Below, piece by piece: positions 58,906 through 64,000 of a stretch of 64,000 nt of DNA (position 1 is its first letter; every line of letters starts with the position of its first letter). This DNA is from Siphonobacter aquaeclarae. Lineage in GTDB: Bacteria; Bacteroidota; Bacteroidia; Cytophagales; Spirosomataceae. The stretch spans positions 547,997 through 611,996 of the forward strand of contig NZ_FNGS01000003.1 of assembly GCF_900103285.1 (NCBI RefSeq), written 5' to 3'. The translations under genes and the position numbers were made by a program. Under the pieces are notes generated by a model. It was not told the DNA's origin and made no database searches. It saw only the letters and a program-made list of their open reading frames with translations.

Positions 58906-59412
58906 TTAAACAGAATCGGGGCGCGTCAGTTGCCGGACGATATCCCGGTGTTGCGGAAAAAGATCCAGCAGACCGGAACGTGTGCCGAGTTCAAAATCCG
59001 AAAAATCGAACCCCGGAGCAACGGTACAGCCCACCAGTGCGTATGTACGGACGGGGCGTGCGCCAAACCAGCTACCGGCCGGAACTACTGCCTGGAAAAC
59101 TTCACCGGCATCCGGATCCGAACCGAGGCGGATCAGGCGAAAATCGCCCGAGGGATCGATGACGGAAATCTCCAGCGGACCGCCGGCGTAAAAATGCCAT
59201 ATTTCGTCGGACTGAATGCGATGAAGCGAAGAGAAATGCGGAGGTTCCAGCAGGAAGTAGATGGCAGTGCTGAAGGACCGGTCGCCGGCAAACCCTTCCG
59301 GAAGTGCGTAATGCGGTATAGATCCGGCTGATCGATAGGTTTCAGCGTAATAGCCGCCTTCCGGATGAGGTTTCATCTGATAGGCGTCAACCCAGTATGA
59401 GGCAGATTTCAT
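58906..59412 (-). CDS. DUF985/cupin_5-family protein
   Basis: From the ATG at 59412 (MKSASYWVDAYQMKPHPEGG) the protein has 168 residues; the 26-codon extension to 59490 is unlikely. The cupin_5 pattern is clear: HPEGGYYAETYRS, STAIYFLLEPPHFSSLHRIQSDEIWHFYAGG and GSWFGARPVRTYALVGCTVAPGFDF. The conserved histidines and glutamates can bind a metal. The family's function is not established. It is the first gene of the unit with the M14 peptidase and the kinase. Confidence 0.9.
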   Translation of the reverse strand: MKSASYWVDAYQMKPHPEGGYYAETYRSAGSIPHYALPEGFAGDRSFSTAIYFLLEPPHFSSLHRIQSDEIWHFYAGGPLEISVIDPSGDFRLIRLGSDPDAGEVFQAVVPAGSWFGARPVRTYALVGCTVAPGFDFSDFELGTRSGLLDLFPQHRDIVRQLTRPDSV

Positions 59413-59637
59413 GAATATTGTAAGGTCGTTCCAATTTTTTTTAAAAATAACGAACGGGACGTGCAACGCTGGGACGAATGCGCTTGTCATTGTGATGAAA
59501 TTGATTCAGAGGGGGACGAACGAGTTGTTCTGCGTGAAGAGAGCCGAAAGGCAGAAGGCTGGAAAAGAGTGACTTATAAGCGAGCGGAAGGGATCAATGG
59601 AAAAACCCGTAGCCTGTCTGCCTTTTATAACTGACCC

Positions 59638-60177
59638 TTGGAACAGACGTTATACATCGATCGTCATTATTCACTCGTCGAAGCCTGCAAGCGGGGAGAC
59701 CGGAAGGCGCAGTATGAGCTGTATCGTCTGTATTCCAAGTCGATGTTCAACGTCTGCATGCGGATACTGAATCACATCGGAGAAGCGGAAGACGTACTGC
59801 AGGAGGCCTTTCTGGATGCATTTCAGAAGATTCATGATTTCCGGCAGACGAGTACTTTCGGCGCGTGGCTGAAACAGATCGTCGTCAACCGCGCCATTAA
59901 TCAGCTCCGGCAGCGCCGCCTGGAATGGGCGGATGTCGGGGAAGAAGCCGAAAACGTCGGCGAGGAAGACAGTCCGGCAGACGAGTCGGATTGGGAAATT
60001 GCCCGGGTTCGGGACGCGATTCAGCGGCTCCCGGATGGTTTCCGGACCGTGTTGACGCTGTACCTGCTGGAAGGGTATGATCACGAGGAAATAGCGGAGA
60101 TTCTTTCTATTTCCGAATCGACCTCCCGGACGCAGTACATGCGGGCCAAGCGGAAATTGCTGGAACTGTTAGCTTGA
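59638..60177 (+). CDS. ECF-family RNA polymerase sigma factor (TTG start)
   Basis: The 179-residue protein has sigma-70 region 2 (about 12-85: YELYRLYSKSMFNVCMRIL, EDVLQEAFLDAFQKIHDFR, GAWLKQIVVNRAINQL) and region 4 (about 122-178: LPDGFRTVLTLYLLEGYDHE, EIAEILSISESTSRTQYMRA), with no region 3, hence an ECF factor. No ATG is available upstream of region 2, so the TTG at 59638 (MEQTLYIDRHYSL) is the likely start. It is followed 72 nt later by a membrane protein with anti-sigma features and then by a DUF4097-like protein, forming a three-gene unit. Confidence 0.9.
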   Translation: MEQTLYIDRHYSLVEACKRGDRKAQYELYRLYSKSMFNVCMRILNHIGEAEDVLQEAFLDAFQKIHDFRQTSTFGAWLKQIVVNRAINQLRQRRLEWADVGEEAENVGEEDSPADESDWEIARVRDAIQRLPDGFRTVLTLYLLEGYDHEEIAEILSISESTSRTQYMRAKRKLLELLA

Positions 60178-60249
60178 GTTTTAGTTGCCGGACATTGTCC
60201 GGATTCGTATAGATGTAGCCTGGTACATGGGGCTTTACTGCTCAGAAAG

Positions 60250-60846
60250 ATGAAAAAAGATCGTATTGAACGTTTCATTCGGGACAACCGGGAGGAATTC
60301 GATGCCTTCGAACCGCCACTCGGAATGTGGGCGGAAATCGAGCGCCGGCTGCCGGAACCTGTTTTCCCGTCTGACGAGGAGAAAGAGACTAAAATTATCC
60401 CGCTCGGAACGGGAGCAGACCGGAAAAAGCGATTTTTCCTGGACTGGCGGATGGCGGCGGGCGTTGTCCTGCTGCTGGGCGTCGGGTTCTTTGCCGGACA
60501 GTATTTCGTCAAGCCGAAAAATACCGACCCGATTATAGCCAAAGTCAGCCCGGAAGAAGGGAAAACGGCATTCCGCTATGCTTCCCTGATCGAAAGCAAG
60601 CGCGAGGAAATCCGGACCATTGAACAGACCGACCCGACGCTGTACCGGGAATTTGCGTCTGAAATCGAGCGGCTCGATTCCGATTACCAGAACCTTCGTT
60701 CGGAACTTCCCCAGACTCCCAATCAGGAGGAACTGGTGGACGCGATGATTCAGAACCTGCAAATGCAGCTGGACATCCTTAACCGGCAGCTTCAAATTAT
60801 CAACAAGATTCAGCAATCCAAGCAAAGCCATGAAAAGACTATTTAG
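60250..60846 (+). CDS. single-pass membrane protein, probable anti-sigma factor
   Basis: The 198-residue protein begins MKKDRIERFIRDNREEFDAF, has a single membrane helix (about residues 67-87, MAAGVVLLLGVGFFAGQYF) and a periplasmic coiled-coil C-terminus rich in Glu and Gln (IQNLQMQLDILNRQLQIINK). The cytoplasmic N-terminus of about 65 residues with DAFEPPLGMWAEIERRLPEP is the sort seen in Bacteroidota anti-sigma factors, although the zinc-binding HxxxCxxC motif is absent. Its position right after the sigma factor supports the role. It overlaps the next gene by 17 nt, so translation is likely coupled. Confidence 0.75.
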   Translation: MKKDRIERFIRDNREEFDAFEPPLGMWAEIERRLPEPVFPSDEEKETKIIPLGTGADRKKRFFLDWRMAAGVVLLLGVGFFAGQYFVKPKNTDPIIAKVSPEEGKTAFRYASLIESKREEIRTIEQTDPTLYREFASEIERLDSDYQNLRSELPQTPNQEELVDAMIQNLQMQLDILNRQLQIINKIQQSKQSHEKTI

Positions 60847-61909
60847 CGGCGTGTGGCTGGCACTGCTTCTGACTGCTCCTGCCTGGGCGAGTGATGTGTC
60901 AGGGACGCTGGCCGAGCGGAAACGGACGATTGTCAAGTCGTTCAGTGTTTCCGGAAAAGACAACCTGTATCTGTCCAATCAGCACGGTGACGTGCGGATA
61001 CATATCTGGGACAAGAATGAGGTCCGCGCGGAGATCCTGATCCAGGGGTTTGGAAAAGACGACGAGGAAGCGCAGAAATTCATTGATGCGGTGGAAATCG
61101 ACGAATCCCGGAACGGCAATCAGATCCGCCTCGAAACCCGGTACAACGAGCCCAAAGGCAACTGGAACTGGAAGAACCTTGGGTGGGGCCGTTCAGAAGA
61201 ATCGAAAACCCGCGGCGTACGGATCAGCTATTCCGTCAACATGCCGAAATACGTGGCGCTTGAGCTTCAGAACCGCTTTGCCAATGCCCAGCTGGCCGAT
61301 TTCTCGGCGCCGCTGCGGGTGAATACCCAGTACGGCAACTTCGTGGCGGATCGCCTCATGAGTACCGACAACGATATCCGGGTGGAATACGGCAATGCTA
61401 CCATTAAAGAACTGAACGAGGGGAACCTCAAAATCCAGTACTCCAAACTGGACCTCGAAAAGGCGGATCGCCTCCGGCTGATCAACAACTACGGTTCTCT
61501 GCTGGTGAATGAAGTGGGCGACCTTGACGCGACGATCCAGTACTCCAAAGGAAAGATCGGCAAGCTGAAGGAACAGGCCCGGCTGAATATCAATTACTCG
61601 GACAACGTACAGTTGCCGGTGTTGATGCGGACGGTCCGGAAGGTGGATGTGCGCTCGAACTATACATCGGTTCGTTTGCCTGTGGGAGACAGCCAGGACA
61701 TGGATTTCGACGTAACTGTCAGCTATGCCAACTTCGGCTATCCCAATAACCTGCCGATTGCCTTTGACGTGAAGGACGATGGCTCCGGCGAGGACGGTAA
61801 ACACCGGTACGTCCCGAAAATGACAAAAACTTATAAAGGAAAAGTCGGAAAGGGCGGTTGCACCGTACGCATTGTCTCGAATTACGGCGCGGTGAAGTTT
61901 GTAGACTGA
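60830..61909 (+). CDS. secreted DUF4097-like beta-helix protein of the sigma factor operon
   Basis: The 359-residue protein has a signal peptide (MKRLFSGVWLALLLTAPAWA) and then repeated short beta-strand blocks: KSFSVSGKDNLYLSNQHGDV, VRISYSVNMPKYVALELQNR, VNTQYGNFVADRLMSTDNDI, VEYGNATIKELNEGNLKIQY, LRLINNYGSLLVNEVGDLDA, IQYSKGKIGKLKEQARLNIN. This is the head-GIN/DUF4097 (putative adhesin) type of parallel beta-helix. It starts 17 nt before the anti-sigma stop. Its place as the last gene of the unit suggests that it is a sensor or an output of the ECF system. The enzyme role is unknown. Confidence 0.85.
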   Translation: MKRLFSGVWLALLLTAPAWASDVSGTLAERKRTIVKSFSVSGKDNLYLSNQHGDVRIHIWDKNEVRAEILIQGFGKDDEEAQKFIDAVEIDESRNGNQIRLETRYNEPKGNWNWKNLGWGRSEESKTRGVRISYSVNMPKYVALELQNRFANAQLADFSAPLRVNTQYGNFVADRLMSTDNDIRVEYGNATIKELNEGNLKIQYSKLDLEKADRLRLINNYGSLLVNEVGDLDATIQYSKGKIGKLKEQARLNINYSDNVQLPVLMRTVRKVDVRSNYTSVRLPVGDSQDMDFDVTVSYANFGYPNNLPIAFDVKDDGSGEDGKHRYVPKMTKTYKGKVGKGGCTVRIVSNYGAVKFVD

Positions 61910-61924
61910 TCCGGACGCATAGAT

Positions 61925-61956
61925 AAAAAAGACGACCTGCCGGGTCGTCTTTTTTT
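61925..61956. terminator. bidirectional terminator between the sigma operon and esterase genes
   Basis: A 13-bp stem (AAAAAAGACGACC / GGTCGTCTTTTTT) with a 5-nt loop, T-rich on both strands. It serves the convergent ends of the two transcripts. Confidence 0.9.
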
Positions 61957-61960
61957 ATGC

Positions 61961-62599
61961 TCAGATCGAAAAGTTGGTTTTGAGCCATTCACGTGCCAGC
62001 GTCATATCCTGCTGGGTCAGGTTATGGCTGGAGGGCAGTATTTCATGCTGTACCCGAAAGCCTGCGGATGTCAGCAGCTGCTCATATGCCTTCATATTCG
62101 CCGGCTGGAAGTACGGGTCGGTCTGACCGGAGGTGAGCAATACCGGCGCGCCGTTGGAGGTTGCCGGTTTTTCGTCCGGGAGGGGCAGCATAGGTCGCCA
62201 GAGAATCGCGCCTGCCAGCAGTTGCGGATATTTCTGAAGAATGGCTCCGCCGATATTGGCGCCGTTGGAATAGCCGAGGGCGATGACTTTGGAGAGGTCG
62301 AATCCTTCGGAGGCAGAAACGTTTTTCAGGGTTTCGACGAGCTCGTCGGTCCGGAAGCGAAGGTCGTCATAATCAAAGATTCCGGTACCCAGGCGACGGA
62401 AAAAGCGGGTAGTCAGGCCGTTTTCCAGCACATTACCTCTGACACCGAGCAGGTTGACGTGCCCTTCGGTCAGTTCTTCGGCCAGGTTGAGGAGATCGTT
62501 TTCGTCGCCCCCGGTTCCGTGGAGCAGGAGGAGCGTCGGCCGCTGTCCGGGTTGTTCGGCTGCGGCGATGAATCGGTATTTCAACGGATGAAAGGACAT
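61961..62599 (-). CDS. alpha/beta hydrolase (MhqD/carboxylesterase-like)
   Basis: From the ATG at 62599 (MSFHPLKYRFIAAAEQ) the protein has 212 residues. The oxyanion region LLLLHGTGGDENDLLNLAE, the nucleophile serine in VIALGYSNGANIGGAIL (GxSxG), an aspartate in LLTSGQTDPYFQPANM and the histidine in ILPSSHNLTQQDM make up the triad. It is closest in my memory to MhqD-type and phospholipase/carboxylesterase-family small hydrolases, which in other bacteria are controlled by MarR-type repressors and act on quinone stress or small esters. No ring-cleaving dioxygenase or regulator lies in the window. Confidence 0.85.
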   Translation of the reverse strand: MSFHPLKYRFIAAAEQPGQRPTLLLLHGTGGDENDLLNLAEELTEGHVNLLGVRGNVLENGLTTRFFRRLGTGIFDYDDLRFRTDELVETLKNVSASEGFDLSKVIALGYSNGANIGGAILQKYPQLLAGAILWRPMLPLPDEKPATSNGAPVLLTSGQTDPYFQPANMKAYEQLLTSAGFRVQHEILPSSHNLTQQDMTLAREWLKTNFSI

Positions 62600-62656
62600 A
62601 GTCTGGTCTTTTATAGGTGCGGTGGCGTGGTTCACCCGTGCGGTGAGACGTCTTTC

Positions 62657-62669
62657 TGTCTGACAGACA
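62657..62669. promoter_or_regulatory. TGTCTGACAGACA palindrome upstream of the esterase gene
   Basis: A 6-1-6 palindrome lies 58 nt upstream of the esterase ATG, a natural operator position. Motifs of this type are bound by TetR- or MarR-family dimers. Only the short arms and the position support it. Confidence 0.4.
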
Positions 62670-62798
62670 AAGATGGATATAAAAAAAGTTCAATTACCAA
62701 TCGCGGCCCGGAGGCTATATTAAGAAATGATGATGTTTTAAATCAAACAGTTAGCGAATTTTTATGGAGAACCATAAGATAATATTGTTATAAATACG

Positions 62799-62806
62799 TA
62801 CCTTTG
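62799..62806 (+). promoter_or_regulatory. -7 box of bipA (TACCTTTG)
   Basis: TACCTTTG, identical to the alaS box, lies 127 nt upstream of the bipA ATG. The surrounding sequence is AT-rich (62740-62800). The transcribed leader would be about 115 nt and includes a CCC/GGG-rich stretch at 62853-62890. Confidence 0.55.
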
Positions 62807-62932
62807 CGGGCATTTTCATAGGACGTTATCCGTACATCTGTTGTCAACTGCCCCGGAACGGGAGGTAGGGGGCTGAAAAAAGCCCGTCGGTAAATGAAGC
62901 GGATAACCTAAACGTACAAACTTTCTTCTCCG

Positions 62933-64000
62933 ATGCAAAGTATCCGTAACATTGCCATCATTGCGCACGTTGACCACGGGAAGACGACGCTGGTTGACAA
63001 GATCATCCACTTCAGCAAGCTTTTCCGCGAGAACCAGGAATTCGGCGATCTCATCCTCGATAACAACGACCTCGAGCGGGAACGCGGTATTACCATTCTT
63101 GCCAAAAACGTATCCGTCCGGTATAAGGACGTCAAAATCAACATCATCGATACGCCGGGCCACGCCGACTTCGGCGGGGAAGTAGAGCGGGTACTCAAGA
63201 TGGCCGACGGAGTTTGTCTCCTCGTCGATGCCTTTGAAGGCCCCATGCCCCAAACGCGTTTCGTATTGTCCAAAGCCATCTCCCTCGGTCTGAAGGTAAT
63301 TGTCGTTGTCAACAAAGTCGACAAGGAAAACTGCCGCCCCGACGAAGTACATGAGCAGGTATTCGACCTCATGTTCAACCTCGGAGCTACCGAAGAGCAG
63401 CTCGACTTCCCGACCCTGTATGGTTCCGGAAAGGGCGGCTGGATGAGCCTTGACTACAAGAAGAAGACGGAAGACATCGCGCCCCTGCTCGACGTCATCC
63501 TCGAACATATCCCGGCTGCTCCGAGCCCGGAAGGTATCCCGCAAATGCAGGTTACTTCCCTGGACTACTCGCAGTTCACCGGCCGGATCGCCATCGGCCG
63601 TGTCTTCCAGGGTACCCTGAAAGAAGGCGCTTCGATGGGCCTCTGCAAAGCGGATGGTACCGTGAAGCGCGTCCGGATCAAGGAACTTCAATTGTTTGAA
63701 GGCCTTGGCCGCGTGAAAGTGGCTGAAGTCAGCGCCGGCGATATCTGTGCCGTAACCGGTCTCGAAGACTTCGAAATCGGCGACACCCTGACGGACTTCG
63801 ACAACCCGGCTCCGCTCGAGCGGATCGCGGTAGACGAGCCGACGATGAGTATGTTGTTCACGATCAACAACTCACCGTTCTTTGGTAAGGAAGGTAAGTT
63901 CGTTACCTCGCGCCACCTCCGGGATCGTCTTTTCAAGGAAATCGAAAAGAACCTGGCCATGCGCGTGAAGCCGACTGACAGCGAAGACCGCTTCCTGGTA
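62933..64000 (+). CDS. typA: ribosome-associated GTPase BipA/TypA, 5' part only
   Basis: The gene starts at the ATG at 62933 (MQSIRNIAIIAHVDHGKTTL) and runs off the right edge, giving 356 codons. The G domain is complete: P-loop AHVDHGKTT, switch I RERGITILAKNVSV, DTPGHADFGGEVERVL, NKVD in VVVNKVDKENCRPDE, and GSGKGG. Domain II follows (QVTSLDYSQFTGRIAIGRVF) and the start of domain III (PTMSMLFTINNSPFFGKEGK) typical of BipA rather than EF-G or LepA. BipA acts on ribosomes in stress and large-subunit assembly. It has its own AT-rich promoter region. Confidence 0.96.
   Translation, partial: MQSIRNIAIIAHVDHGKTTLVDKIIHFSKLFRENQEFGDLILDNNDLERERGITILAKNVSVRYKDVKINIIDTPGHADFGGEVERVLKMADGVCLLVDAFEGPMPQTRFVLSKAISLGLKVIVVVNKVDKENCRPDEVHEQVFDLMFNLGATEEQLDFPTLYGSGKGGWMSLDYKKKTEDIAPLLDVILEHIPAAPSPEGIPQMQVTSLDYSQFTGRIAIGRVFQGTLKEGASMGLCKADGTVKRVRIKELQLFEGLGRVKVAEVSAGDICAVTGLEDFEIGDTLTDFDNPAPLERIAVDEPTMSMLFTINNSPFFGKEGKFVTSRHLRDRLFKEIEKNLAMRVKPTDSEDRFLV

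Noticed and set aside
60250-60846. classical zinc-binding anti-sigma factor
   Set aside because: The HxxxCxxC motif is absent, so only a tentative anti-sigma call is made from position and topology.

Overview
The window looks like chromosomal DNA of a Bacteroidota species, most likely a cytophagalean (Spirosoma/Larkinella/Siphonobacter-like). The evidence is a 2.4 kDa-residue-scale SprA/Sov protein (about 2,407 aa, the type IX secretion translocon) next to ruvA, a secreted protein with a C-terminal type IX sorting domain, a CarboxypepD_reg/TonB receptor, a membrane LytTR protein, an ECF sigma/anti-sigma module and several TAnnTTTG -7 promoter boxes. GC is moderately high (low-to-mid 50s by eye). 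I see no insertion sequence, prophage, CRISPR array or SusC/SusD locus; most of the window is ordinary chromosome.

Layout. 1-9.7 kb: partial membrane protein, a rhomboid protease-LytTR pair, a Tat-exported aminotransferase-fold protein, a type IX cargo protein, a SulP transporter with a small membrane partner, and a response regulator/histidine kinase operon. 9.8-18 kb: a giant thioester-bearing alpha-2-macroglobulin lipoprotein, an AT-rich orphan glycosyltransferase followed by an empty AT-richer stretch, and a GH29 alpha-L-fucosidase. 18-31.5 kb: HD phosphohydrolase, small Spy-like protein, tRNA-Ile(CAU), two small-molecule enzymes, a Lys/Ala-rich secreted protein, gamma-glutamyltransferase, ClC antiporter, thioredoxin-reductase-like flavoprotein, sulfatase, DUF2461 protein and an ABC exporter. 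31.7-46.6 kb: sprA, ruvA, a LysM lytic transglycosylase, gatA, tatA, a YkvA-like protein, and an aldehyde dehydrogenase/FAH-family pair that fits the last two steps of oxidative (Weimberg-type) pentose breakdown. 46.6-64 kb: MerR regulator, alaS, a TonB-dependent receptor, a pseudouridine synthase, MoxR ATPase, GH92 mannosidase, a cupin/M14 peptidase/fructosamine-kinase operon, an ECF sigma operon, an esterase and the 5' part of bipA/typA.

The most unusual structure is at 22.74-23.18 kb. A palindromic element, each arm made of three 9-nt TTCTGTGnn-type repeats, occurs three times in a roughly 141-bp tandem array, and the two spacers of the array are degenerate copies of the last 80 nt of the adjacent gamma-glutamyltransferase gene, each with the same 18-nt in-frame deletion. 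A fourth palindrome (27-bp perfect arms) lies alone behind the ABC transporter at 31.56 kb. Other points worth a look are a perfect 15-1-15 palindrome at 27.35 kb that cannot be a normal terminator and so looks like an operator, the 3-nt-spaced rhomboid/membrane-LytTR pair, and the pentose-acid degradation pair.

Starts were re-chosen where an upstream extension did not look coding. Residue positions and GC statements are hand counts or impressions from reading; family names come from motif recognition, not searches.
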